Source: VMGX01 sp038065915
GTDB lineage: Bacteria; Patescibacteriota; Minisyncoccia; Phycocordibacterales; 21-14-all-36-13
Reading direction: 5' to 3'
Assembly (NCBI GenBank): GCA_038065915.1
Contig: JBBTPZ010000003.1
Coordinates: forward strand, 12,608 to 76,607
DNA: 64,000 nucleotides
Shown piece by piece: positions 51,708-60,136 of this stretch. Each line of letters begins with the position of its first letter. Position 1 is the first letter of the stretch. The notes beneath the pieces were generated by a model that saw only the letters and a program-made list of their open reading frames with translations, was not told the DNA's origin and made no database searches. Made by a program: the position numbers and the translations under genes.

Positions 51708-53879
51708 ATGGACAACGAAAAAAGAAACAAAAACAGAAGTGGTAAAATTTCACACCACAGAAATTCATTCGACAGGACAAGTGAAACAAAGAAGGGATAT
51801 TTACCAGAGACAAAAGAAGTTATTAAAAATAATGATGATTTCTCGTTAAAATATTTAAATTCACATACGGGAAGCGCGACGAAACGAAAAATGAACACTA
51901 ATTCACATAGACAAAATCCACTCCGCCATGGAGGAGCAAGCAAAAATACATCCGAACGAAAAATTAATTTTCAAAGAGAAAAAAAACCGTATAACGCCGG
52001 CTTTAATGATAATTTTTTTGAAACAGATTTTAAACAAACGGAAAATAAAAAAAATCATTATATTAAATCCAGTTCGCCTACACGGGCGAGCGAAGTTAGT
52101 TCCGAACAATTCAGTGGGACAAATAATTTGTCTGCCGTGTCTATCAATGAACGAGCGGTGAGACAAAAAAAACAAAATGAAGATAAAATACCTTCGCTAA
52201 AAGATGGCGATGTAAGAATTATTGCTCTTGGAGGTGTTGAAGAAATAGGAAAAAATATGTATGTCGTTGAATATAAAAACGATATATTAATATTGGATGC
52301 CGGACTTCAATTCACAGATAATAATATTACTCCCGGAGTTGATTATATAATACCCAACATAGGATATTTGGAAAAAAGAAAGGATAAAATTCGCGCTCTT
52401 ATAATTACGCACGGTCATCTAGACCACACGGGCGCAATTCCTTACATAATGAACAAAATAGGAAATCCTCCGATCTATTCTCGCCTTCTAACTACGATGA
52501 TGATAAGAAAAAGGCAGGCAGAATTTCCTGACGAAAAAGAATTAAATATAAATGTAATTGAAAAAGATGATGCAATTAAATTAGGTAATTTGCGTGTAAA
52601 ATTTTTTTCAGTAACACACACGATTCCGGATTCAATGGGTGTAATTATTGAGACACCGCACGGCAGTATCGTTAATCCCGGTGACTTTAAACTTGACCAC
52701 ACAGACGGAATAGCCACAAAAGAAGAGGAAGAAAAATACAAAATTTTTGATACCGAAAAAGTCCTTTTAATGCTCGCCGACTCTACAAATGTTGAAAATC
52801 CCGGGTTTTCAACACCGGAAAGATTTGTTCATAGAGATTTAGAAAAAATAATAAAAGATATAAACGGAAGATTAATTATTGGAACATTTGCCTCTCAAAT
52901 AGAAAGAATAGCAAAAATTATCGCCATAGCAGAAAAATATGGGAAAAAGGTTGTGATAGAAGGAAGAAGTATGAAAGATAACATAGCGATAGTAAAAGAA
53001 ATTGGAATACTAAAAACAAAGCCGGACACAATAATAAACCTGGACCAATCGTCAAAAATTCCTGAAAATAAAATTGTCGTTCTCGCAACTGGAGCGCAAG
53101 GAGATGAATATGCCGCACTTATGAGAATGTCCACAGGTGAACATAAATTAAAACTCCACAAAAATGATACTGTTCTTTTATCATCATCTATAATTCCGGG
53201 AAATGAAATCGCGGTTCAAAAATTGAAAGATAATTTAGCAAGACAGAGAGTAAAAATAATACATTATAGAACGAGCGACTTATTTATTCATTCAACTGGA
53301 CACGGAAATCGAGGTGAGCTTGAATGGCTTCACAAAAAAATAAAACCAAAGTTTTTTATTCCAATTCACGGATGGCATTCAATGCTTCGTTTGCATTCCG
53401 AATTAGCAGAATCAATCGGTATGAAAGAAGACCATATAATAGTTCCGGACAATGGAATGGTAATTGAAGTAAAAGATGGTGGAAATAAAATTGTTGTATT
53501 AAAAGAAAAAGCCACTTCAGGTATGATGATGGTTGACGGATTTTCTATCGGCGATATACAAGATGTCGTTATAAGAGACAGACAATTGCTTGCGGAAGAC
53601 GGTATCTTCATTATAGTTGCAACAATAAATGCGCGCACAGGAAAATTAAGAAAATCACCAGATATAATTTCCAGAGGTTTCGTTTATCTGCGGGAGTCGC
53701 AGGAATTATTACAACAAACTCGGTTGATAATCAAAAAGGTGGTTGAAGAATCAACAATAAATATGTATCCTATAAACTTTGATTATATAAAAACAAACAT
53801 AACAGATAGCGTCAGAAAGTTTTTGCTTCAACAAACAGCCAAAAAACCATTGGTTATACCGGTAGTATTAGCAATATAA
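51708..53879 (+). CDS. rnj: Ribonuclease J
   Basis: 723 residues. About 160 N-terminal residues are polar and low-complexity, beginning in repeat sequence, followed by the metallo-beta-lactamase/beta-CASP nuclease: RIIALGGVEEIGKNMYVVEY, zinc motif HGHLDH (235-240), GDFKLDHT, and HSTGHGNRGELEWLHKKIKP. 5'-3' exo/endoribonuclease for mRNA decay and rRNA maturation. Most RNase J proteins have 550-600 residues; the extension is the difference. Start chosen at the K-element ATG; a later start cannot be excluded. Confidence 0.93.
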   Translation: MDNEKRNKNRSGKISHHRNSFDRTSETKKGYLPETKEVIKNNDDFSLKYLNSHTGSATKRKMNTNSHRQNPLRHGGASKNTSERKINFQREKKPYNAGFNDNFFETDFKQTENKKNHYIKSSSPTRASEVSSEQFSGTNNLSAVSINERAVRQKKQNEDKIPSLKDGDVRIIALGGVEEIGKNMYVVEYKNDILILDAGLQFTDNNITPGVDYIIPNIGYLEKRKDKIRALIITHGHLDHTGAIPYIMNKIGNPPIYSRLLTTMMIRKRQAEFPDEKELNINVIEKDDAIKLGNLRVKFFSVTHTIPDSMGVIIETPHGSIVNPGDFKLDHTDGIATKEEEEKYKIFDTEKVLLMLADSTNVENPGFSTPERFVHRDLEKIIKDINGRLIIGTFASQIERIAKIIAIAEKYGKKVVIEGRSMKDNIAIVKEIGILKTKPDTIINLDQSSKIPENKIVVLATGAQGDEYAALMRMSTGEHKLKLHKNDTVLLSSSIIPGNEIAVQKLKDNLARQRVKIIHYRTSDLFIHSTGHGNRGELEWLHKKIKPKFFIPIHGWHSMLRLHSELAESIGMKEDHIIVPDNGMVIEVKDGGNKIVVLKEKATSGMMMVDGFSIGDIQDVVIRDRQLLAEDGIFIIVATINARTGKLRKSPDIISRGFVYLRESQELLQQTRLIIKKVVEESTINMYPINFDYIKTNITDSVRKFLLQQTAKKPLVIPVVLAI

Positions 53880-53891
53880 AAATGTTGAGAT

Positions 53892-54255
53892 ATGCACCCC
53901 GTAGTAGATTTTTAATTCGATTATGTTCTATGTATATATTTTACAAAGTAATAAGAATAAAGAGTTGTATATAGGTTATACTTCTGATTTAAGAAAAAGA
54001 ATTAAAGAACATAATCAAGGGTTAAATTTTTCTACAAAAAAAGATATATGCCTTGGAAAATAATATATTATGAGGCCTGTAAAGAAGAATCCGATGCTGT
54101 GCGGAGAGAAAAATATTTAAAAACAACACAGGGAGGTAGATTAATAAAAAGAAGAATAAAAGATTATTTGTACAAGTCCAGTAGTATATTGTCAAAAGAC
54201 AATTCACTACAGGATAAGTCGAAAAATTTAATAAATTAAAAATTCACTACAGGAT
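53892..54255 (+). repeat. K-like element enclosing a GIY-YIG gene and ending at the MFS start codon
   Basis: 5' arm CCCCGTAGTAGATTTTTAAT (53897-53916). 3' arm AATTAAAAATTCACTACAGG then ATG (54235-54256), plus an extra inner end TTCACTACAGGAT at 54203-54215. Everything between the arms is the GIY-YIG reading frame. Confidence 0.7.
53923..54239 (+). pseudogene. GIY-YIG nuclease-domain protein, frameshifted
   Basis: Frame 1 from ATG 53923 reads YVYILQSNKNKELYIGYTSD then LRKRIKEHNQG and stops at 54063. The rest, PWKIIYYEACKEESDAVRRE then KYLKTTQGGRLIKRR, continues in another frame (54048-54239). Together they make a normal UPF0213/GIY-YIG protein of about 100 residues. One base is missing near the A7 run at about 54035-54041. 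Decay, sequencing error or slippage are all possible. Confidence 0.75.
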
Positions 54256-55438
54256 GCAAAAAATAAAAAAATTCTATTTTGAAAATTTGAAAAAAAATTC
54301 CATCTTATTAATAAATCTCATAGGATTTTTCACAATCTTGCATGTCGGAATACCCATATATATAAATTCTCCGTTCTTATCAACTTTTACAACAGAACAA
54401 TTTGTAGGAATAATTTTTATTATAGGTTCATTACTATCTATACTCGGAATACTTGCCACAACTAAATCCATAGAAAAATACGGTAATTACAGAACAATGC
54501 TTGTTTTGATTTCTTTTGAAATTATAGCCCTCGCAGGAATGATTGCATTTAATAGTTTCGTCTTGATAGTGCCGGCTTTCTTTATTCACTTTATTTTTAC
54601 ATTTGTTTTCGGAATAAATATTGATGTTCTGCTTGAACACCATTCAAAAGATGAAAAAACTGGCGGGATAAGAGGGACATTTCTCACTTTGAACAACTTT
54701 GCTTGGGTAGTAGTTCCGGTGCTCGCCGGTTTCATTGTAAAAAGCAGTAATTTTTGGAAGGCCTATTTGGTTTCTGTTATTTTCCTCATTCCTGTTTTAT
54801 TTTTACTTGCTTCAAGTTTTAAAAATTTCAAAGACCCTGAATATAAACGATTAAAATTTTGGAAAACCTTTAAGAGAGTTCGTGAAAATAAAGATATAAA
54901 AAATATTTTTTTGGTTGGGATTACAATGAGAATATTTTTTGCAATCATGATTATTTATACTCCGATGTATTTGTTAAATCACATTGGTTTCAGTTTTAGC
55001 GAGATGGGAATTATTTTGACGGTTGCTATGCTGGCTTATCTTCTCTTGGAATATCCTCTCGGCAAAATCGCGGACAAAAGATTTGGTGAAAAAGAAATTT
55101 TGACTGTTGGTTTTATAATACTTTCCATAACCACGATGATTATTTCTTTTGTCACCGGCACAAGTTTGGTATTGTGGGCAATAATTATGTTTTCCACACG
55201 CGTTGGGGCGGCAATGATAGAATCAATGAGTGAGACATATTTTTTCAAAAAAACAAACAGCTCCGACGCAGATGTTTTGAGTTTTTTCAGAACGGCCGGC
55301 CCAATCGCTTATTTGATAGCACCAACACTTGGAAGTATTTTTCTCATATTTTTTGATTTAAAATACATATTTCTCGCCACAGGAATTATAATGCTTGTCG
55401 GTCTAAAATTCTCACTTGCAATAAAAGACACAAACTGA
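54254..55438 (+). CDS. MFS transporter
   Basis: 394 residues, 12 predicted TM helices in two halves, with a charged central loop (about 190-215). The loop after TM8 has LAYLLLEYPLGKIADKRFGE, a Major Facilitator-type motif. Substrate unknown. Start codon is the K-element ATG. Stop TGA is followed by a 12-bp-stem hairpin. Confidence 0.85.
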   Translation: MQKIKKFYFENLKKNSILLINLIGFFTILHVGIPIYINSPFLSTFTTEQFVGIIFIIGSLLSILGILATTKSIEKYGNYRTMLVLISFEIIALAGMIAFNSFVLIVPAFFIHFIFTFVFGINIDVLLEHHSKDEKTGGIRGTFLTLNNFAWVVVPVLAGFIVKSSNFWKAYLVSVIFLIPVLFLLASSFKNFKDPEYKRLKFWKTFKRVRENKDIKNIFLVGITMRIFFAIMIIYTPMYLLNHIGFSFSEMGIILTVAMLAYLLLEYPLGKIADKRFGEKEILTVGFIILSITTMIISFVTGTSLVLWAIIMFSTRVGAAMIESMSETYFFKKTNSSDADVLSFFRTAGPIAYLIAPTLGSIFLIFFDLKYIFLATGIIMLVGLKFSLAIKDTN

Positions 55439-55690
55439 CTCCAAAAGTTCTTAATGAACTTTTGGAGGGTCGTTTTAGATTTTCATCCATACTTAAAAAT
55501 GCCCTAACGGGCATTTTTCATTTATAATATTTTTTGCTTTTCTTTTTACTTGGAAGCTGAGCTTCCAAGTGGGGTTTTCATTACTTACAAACGCTCTCTT
55601 TCTCAAAAGTGTTTTTTAAATCCGTCCTCAAACCTCGCAAGACCTCGCAAGACCTCGCAAGAACAGTCCCTGCGAGGTCTTGCGAGATGT
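55439..55690. repeat. Hairpin cluster after the MFS gene
   Basis: 55439-55467 (CTCCAAAAGTTC/GAACTTTTGGAG) with the GGTCGTTTTAGATTTTCA core; AAATGCCC/GGGCATTT (55495-55517); ACTTGGAAGC palindrome (55548-55570); three tandem CCTCGCAAGAC units (55633-55663) facing an inverted TGCGAGGTCTTGCGAG (55671-55686). Confidence 0.75.
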
Positions 55691-55693
55691 TAT

Positions 55694-56254
55694 CTATTCT
55701 CTATTCTTTATTCTTTCTAATATTGTTAACCCATTACAGTTTACAAATATTTCTTTTATCTTCCATTCAAAATGTATTTTTATAAAATCTGTAATGGCTG
55801 TTATTAAACCTTGCTTGTCAGAGTTTGTATAATTTGCGTCTTTCAGTCCAAAAGTAGTAGTATCATGAATTATAATAAATTTTTTCACTTTACTGGCATG
55901 TTTATTTAATTCAGAAAATAATTGCTCGTAAGTATGTATGGTATCAATAAATAATAAATCAGTTTCTGATATCTCTGTTTCTAATACGTTTTTTTCTATA
56001 AAATTAAAATCTATAAAGTTTACTTTAGATAATTTTTCTAATTCATTTATTTGTTGACTTCTATTAATATCATAAGTTATTAATTTATAGGGTCTTGCCA
56101 TTAAAAATGCTATAGTTGATATCCCATCTCTTGTTCCAAATTCTGTAATATGACTACATTCTTCTGCATATTTTTTAAGTATTGGGAGCAACTCATTAAT
56201 ATCACTATTCTCACCTAAATATAATTCATATATTTCGTTCAAAGTTTTTACCAT
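55694..56254 (-). CDS. SAM-dependent methyltransferase (class I)
   Basis: 186 residues from ATG 56254, one base after the GT2 stop (TAATATG), so translationally coupled. HITEFGTRDGISTIAFLMA is motif I, YKLITYDINRS motif II, and TDLLFIDTIHTYEQLFSEL resembles the Methyltransf_24/cephalosporin-hydroxylase group. Probably modifies a glycan or its precursor, given the glycosyltransferase partner. Confidence 0.8.
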   Translation of the reverse strand: MVKTLNEIYELYLGENSDINELLPILKKYAEECSHITEFGTRDGISTIAFLMARPYKLITYDINRSQQINELEKLSKVNFIDFNFIEKNVLETEISETDLLFIDTIHTYEQLFSELNKHASKVKKFIIIHDTTTFGLKDANYTNSDKQGLITAITDFIKIHFEWKIKEIFVNCNGLTILERIKNRE

Positions 56255-56255
56255 A

Positions 56256-56864
56256 TTAAAACCTTTTAATATCTGTTGGCTGCCCATTACCTCCTCCTTT
56301 ATGAGAAATTGTTGTTGGCGCCCAACCTACTTTTAATCCTTCTTTATATACTCTATCACAAAAATCAAAATCACTATTCCAATGGATATAATCTCCATCT
56401 GTTCTTAAACCATTTAATCTTCTAAATAACTCAGATTTCATAAACCAACAAAATGCTCCGATATGAGTTTGTTCTTCTACTATTGTTTTATTTGTTAATT
56501 TAGGTTCATCATAAAATACTCCCCATGGAGATAAAATGCCGTAATTAGAATTTTCACCCTGTGTTTTCAATAATATATTTAACCAATTTGGGTCTGAAAC
56601 TCTTGTGTCTGAGTTCATTAATATAAAATATTCAGATGTTACAAACTTAAAACCTGTATTACAATTCTCCGAAAAATATTTTCTTTTATTATCAAATAAT
56701 CTAATAACTTTTGTATTATTAATAACAGATTCCACAATTTTAATCTCTTTTTTTTCTCCGTCAGATATTATAACTTTATTAATTAGTTTATTGGGCAGTA
56801 AAGATTCTAATAACATATTTAAATAATCCTCTGTTTTATACGTTGTTATAATAATATCTACCAT
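56256..56864 (-). CDS. Family 2 glycosyltransferase
   Basis: 202 residues, GT-A fold: VDIIITTYKTEDYLNMLLES, SENCNTGFKFVTSEYFILMN with SDTRV as the metal-binding motif, and WNSDFDFCDRVYKEGLKVGW. C-terminus is short but complete enough for rhamnosyl-type transferases. Cotranscribed with the methyltransferase. Its 5' part is duplicated at 57632-57832. Confidence 0.85.
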   Translation of the reverse strand: MVDIIITTYKTEDYLNMLLESLLPNKLINKVIISDGEKKEIKIVESVINNTKVIRLFDNKRKYFSENCNTGFKFVTSEYFILMNSDTRVSDPNWLNILLKTQGENSNYGILSPWGVFYDEPKLTNKTIVEEQTHIGAFCWFMKSELFRRLNGLRTDGDYIHWNSDFDFCDRVYKEGLKVGWAPTTISHKGGGNGQPTDIKRF

Positions 56865-56889
56865 AATATATTCATTCCATTTTTATTAT

Positions 56890-56912
56890 CTCGCAAGGAC
56901 TGTCCTTGCGAG
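56890..56912. repeat. CTCGCAAGGAC palindrome
   Basis: Arms CTCGCAAGGAC/GTCCTTGCGAG. Same family as 55633-55686, so this repeat brackets the GT2/methyltransferase pair. CAACACTCGATGTTTGACA at 56921-56939 is a TGTTTGAC-type palindrome. Confidence 0.75.
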
Positions 56913-56945
56913 ATTATGTCCAACACTCGATGTTTGACAGTCGGT

Positions 56946-57611
56946 CTAATCTAAATTAAGTTCTTCATTTTTTTCTTTTGCCCCACTGGTTTGTACAAAG
57001 TTTTTATATTCTCTCTCATTCTTAAATTGCTCAAGGACAATTTCTGTTTTTAAAATTTCACCCCAGCGATTTTCTTTAACATAATCTTGATAACTTGACC
57101 AAGGGAAAATATTTTCTTTTTTATGCCATTCATTTAATTCCTTTGGATTTAGGTGTATGTAGGCAGAAAGATATAAAAGTTGTTCATTATCTTCAACATG
57201 GACTGCCTTATAAGGACCCTCAAAAAGATGCCCGGATATACTGTAGCGAGCATTAAAATATTTTGTATAAGAATTTAAAACCCGTTGCATATATTTACCC
57301 ATTCCTCCTTCTTTGGCTTCTTTTACAATAAGATGAAAATGATTGGGCATTAAAGCAAAACCAGTTAGCTCTACGAATCTTTCTTTAATTATCTGATTTT
57401 TAATATCAACATCTATGTCAAACACCCGATGTTTGACATATGAAGAAATAATTCTAGAAATTTGGGGAAAATAATTTTCTGCTTGGAAATATAAAATCAG
57501 GAAAAGAAATCTAATCCGATCTCTATCATCTTTGAAGATTATCTTTTTACCGACTCCCCTGTTATAAATATGATAATACTCATCTACCGAGATGTTTTCT
57601 CTACTCCTCAT
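56946..57611 (-). CDS. REP-associated tyrosine transposase-like protein (Y1/HUH), copy 1
   Basis: 221 residues. YYHIYNRGVGKKIIF at the N-terminus, HUH motif HFH (91-93) in LMPNHFHLIVKEA, and Tyr115 in NSYTKYFN as the likely nucleophile. RAYT/IS200-like single-strand DNA transposase. Residues 58-69 (YVKHRVFDIDVD) are encoded by a TGTTTGAC palindrome (57414-57440), the same family that flanks the gene (56921, 57641). Lies between two GT2 5' ends. Confidence 0.88.
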   Translation of the reverse strand: MRSRENISVDEYYHIYNRGVGKKIIFKDDRDRIRFLFLILYFQAENYFPQISRIISSYVKHRVFDIDVDIKNQIIKERFVELTGFALMPNHFHLIVKEAKEGGMGKYMQRVLNSYTKYFNARYSISGHLFEGPYKAVHVEDNEQLLYLSAYIHLNPKELNEWHKKENIFPWSSYQDYVKENRWGEILKTEIVLEQFKNEREYKNFVQTSGAKEKNEELNLD

Positions 57612-57631
57612 AACATCTATTATATTCTCCT

Positions 57632-57832
57632 TTATGTAACCTTGTCAAACACCGAGTGTTTGACAAGTGTTTGACAAGTGTTTGACAAAAAGTGTTTGAC
57701 AAAAACATTAGTTTCTTTTGGTTCCCCATCGGAAATTATTATTTTATTTATAAGTTTATTATGTAGTAAAGATTCTAATAACATATTTAAATAATCCTTT
57801 GTTTTATATGTAGTTATAACTATATCTATCAT
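57632..57832 (-). pseudogene. Truncated duplicate of the GT2 gene
   Basis: IDIVITTYKTKDYLNMLLES then LLHNKLINKIIISDGE matches the first 40 or so residues of 56256-56864, then runs into TGTTTGAC repeats and stops. Confidence 0.8.
57641..57702. repeat. TGTTTGAC palindrome and tandem half-units
   Basis: GTCAAACACCGAGTGTTTGAC-type palindrome followed by three AGTGTTTGACA half-units. Related copies: 56921, 57414, 59243, 63405. Confidence 0.8.
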
Positions 57833-57847
57833 TACTTTGCTATTCAT

Positions 57848-58063
57848 TAATACCTTCTATTGTTGGAATACTGATTCCACTAATGTTGGTTATATTGATT
57901 TGTTTATAAATAAAATTACAAATTTTGTTTTTCTCATTTTAATAAAATATTTTTTGTTTTTTGCCTGCCCCGTAGCGAGCTTTGCTCTGCTACTGGGGAT
58001 TTTTTTGGTTTGTTTTTCATTTATTAAATTGATTTGTAAATTGAAGTCTGACTTCAATGAAAG
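57848..58063. repeat. B palindrome and GAAGTCTGACTTC palindrome
   Basis: 57968-57998 is a B palindrome; 58037-58056 has arms AATTGAAGTC/GACTTCAAT. No gene seen. Confidence 0.7.
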
Positions 58064-59219
58064 TTAATTTCCTGAACAAGCAGTAGAATAACTTCTTGAT
58101 GTTAAAAATGTTCCAAAATCAGAAGCATTTCCAGTAGTTGTTATTGTAACATAATCAATATTATTATAAATTAAAGCTCCAGTAACCACGCCTCTAATAT
58201 TATTAGACATGGCTGTAGAATAATATTTTAATTGATTAGTATCTCCAAAATCAGTAGCATTTCCAGTGGTTGCAATAGTTATATAATCTATAGTATTCCC
58301 ATTTGTTCCATTTCCTGAACCTAAAAATATTCCTCTACCTCCTCCTAAACATGACCCGACACTAAATCTTGCTAAAGACAAATCACCAAAATCTAATGTA
58401 TTTCCAAGAGTAAGTATAGTTATATATTCTATAGTATTTGTTGGGCCAGTACCTCCCCCAAACACACCCCTCTCTCCATACCAACTACACAAAAGTACCT
58501 GTGCAATAATTTGGGCTCGGACAGAAAAACAACTCATCAGCCGTATTCCCAAAACCAATTCTTTGTATAACATAATCTGTTGTTGCTGGAGATGTGATTG
58601 TTATCGCTCCAGCAGTAGCACCTGAAACATAAACAGGAGCAGAAACGGTAAATGTTGGGAATTTTGCATCAGCTCTTATCTTTCCGTAGAGTAACATTTT
58701 AGTGGCTTGGGTATCGTTTCCTGCTAAAACACATATTCCTATCTTCACATCTCCTGAAGTTGTTATGGAATCAGCTTTTGCTAATCCCCATTTGCTTGAT
58801 GCAGGAATGAAATAACATAAATCTCCAAATGCCAGAGTAGCTCCAGCAGTTCCGTCTTCTATAATTCCACAATATTTACCATCAGCAGAAAGTGCGGTAT
58901 CAAGAACCAACCCTGCATTTTCTCCTAATGTAATGTCTCCCGCGTATAGTGGATGACCTCCCATGTCTAATCTGTATCTTGATATTCTTATTGTGTTTGT
59001 TCCTACCTTCATTTCCCCACATTCCAGACGGGTAAAGAGAGCAGTAGGAACATCTTTATTTCCTGCTCTGCCTATGAGTGGTATCCATTCGTGTTTGCAA
59101 CCATTTTTATCATCTACATGTTCTTTATGTATTACAGGTTCTGCAGATTGGTTTATTTGCCTGCCCCGTAGCGAGCTTTGCTCTGCTACTGGGGGTTTTC
59201 TTTGTTTATTGTCTTTCAT
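58064..59219 (-). pseudogene. Phage-like structural protein with repeat C-terminus, copy 1 (frameshifted)
   Basis: The N-terminal 244 residues (59219-58485) match copy 2 (60137-61120): YRLDMGGHPLYAGDITLGEN, KMLLYGKIRADAKFPTFTVS. The frame stops at a TAG in GTGTAGTTGG. The C-terminal part, WYGERGVFGGG and three IDYITIATTGNATDFGD units, continues in the next frame to 58064. One base shift near 58490 separates them. Resembles phage or gene-transfer-like tail/decoration proteins with beta-propeller-type repeats. A B palindrome (59164-59194) encodes KPPVAEQSSLRGR at the N-terminus. Confidence 0.75.
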
Positions 59220-59351
59220 AAAACATTTTTACTTTTGTGATTGTCAAACACTGGGTGTTTGACAGTGTTTGATTACTTTTAATATGCTCGAGGGGTGGCT
59301 TGTTTTAGCGAGACGGAGTGGACGTTTCTTGCTATATTTTTTTGCAAATTT

Positions 59352-59612
59352 TTATTTATAAATATCATGACTACCTACAAACAACAATACAATTTCACCT
59401 TTTGTTAAATACTCAAAAACAATTCTTGTATTGTAGTTCACTGAAAAACTGAAACAATTAGAGAGTTTTCCATGAAGTTTGTGAACTTTTAGTGTTTTGT
59501 GATTTTTCTTATTTTTTAATAATTTTATTTTTTCAAAAATTTCATCGGTTAATGCTTTCTCTAACTTATTCACTTGCTTCACAAACGTTGCCTTGAAAGA
59601 TATTGTGAGCAT
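59352..59612 (-). CDS. RelE/ParE-superfamily toxin
   Basis: 86 residues. SFKATFVKQVNKLEKAL, KLHGKLSNCFSFSVNYNTRI and EIVLLFVGSHDIY follow the YafQ/RelE fold, with a C-terminal His-Asp pair. Probably an mRNA interferase. 4 bp downstream of its antitoxin. Confidence 0.85.
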   Translation of the reverse strand: MLTISFKATFVKQVNKLEKALTDEIFEKIKLLKNKKNHKTLKVHKLHGKLSNCFSFSVNYNTRIVFEYLTKGEIVLLFVGSHDIYK

Positions 59613-59616
59613 AATA

Positions 59617-59826
59617 TTATTTGAATTTTTTCATAAGTTCTCTTAAATCTCCTCGAAGAGTTGGCTCTCTCTGTGCCTGAAGTATAGCTTCTATCACTTC
59701 ATTTTCTTGATACTCACGTAGGGCACGTCGAACAACGTCGGCTTTATTTGCTCCTTTTCCATCTTGAACCATTCTCTCTATAAATTTTTCTAAATCCCCT
59801 GATATGGGTACTGATAATGTAGTCAT
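59617..59826 (-). CDS. Ribbon-helix-helix antitoxin
   Basis: 69 residues. LSVPISGDLEKFIERMVQDG and ANKADVVRRALREYQENEVI form a ParD/CopG-type ribbon-helix-helix; the charged C-terminus should wrap the toxin. First gene of the operon. Confidence 0.85.
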   Translation of the reverse strand: MTTLSVPISGDLEKFIERMVQDGKGANKADVVRRALREYQENEVIEAILQAQREPTLRGDLRELMKKFK

Positions 59827-59840
59827 GTTTTTAAAAGTTA

Positions 59841-59869
59841 TATGATAATCTAATATGATAATATCATAT
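59841..59869 (-). promoter_or_regulatory. Probable toxin-antitoxin operator
   Basis: Palindrome ATATGATA/TATCATAT (59853-59869) plus a direct half-site TATGATAA at 59841, 15-45 bp upstream of the antitoxin ATG. Fits autoregulation. Confidence 0.5.
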
Positions 59870-60136
59870 ACCTAAAGGCAAACGAAGTCAATGAAAAAAA
59901 TTAAAGGTACCTGACCCTTTTTATTTTTTAATAATTTTTAATTTTTGATTTTGTATTATTCATTTGGACATCCATTTGGACATCCGATGTCCAAATCACA
60001 TCCGATGTCCAAATCAAATTATATTTTCTTCACTTGGTGGCTCCGCCACCAAGTTGGAACTTTATCACTTGGAAACTTAGTTTCCAAGTGAGAAGTGAGC
60101 AAATTTAAAACCTCCGCAGGAGGTTTTAAATTAAAG
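59870..60136. repeat. Hairpin cluster after phage-like copy 2
   Basis: GGACATCCGATGTCC-type units (59964-60018), ACTTGGTGGC/GCCACCAAGT (60032-60054), CACTTGGAAAC/GTTTCCAAGTG (60067-60091), AAAACCTCC/GGAGGTTTT (60109-60130). No gene. Confidence 0.75.

Noticed and set aside
55633..55690. Possible CRISPR array (CCTCGCAAGAC units)
   Set aside because: Units are 11 bp in direct tandem without spacers, followed by an inverted copy; no cas genes.
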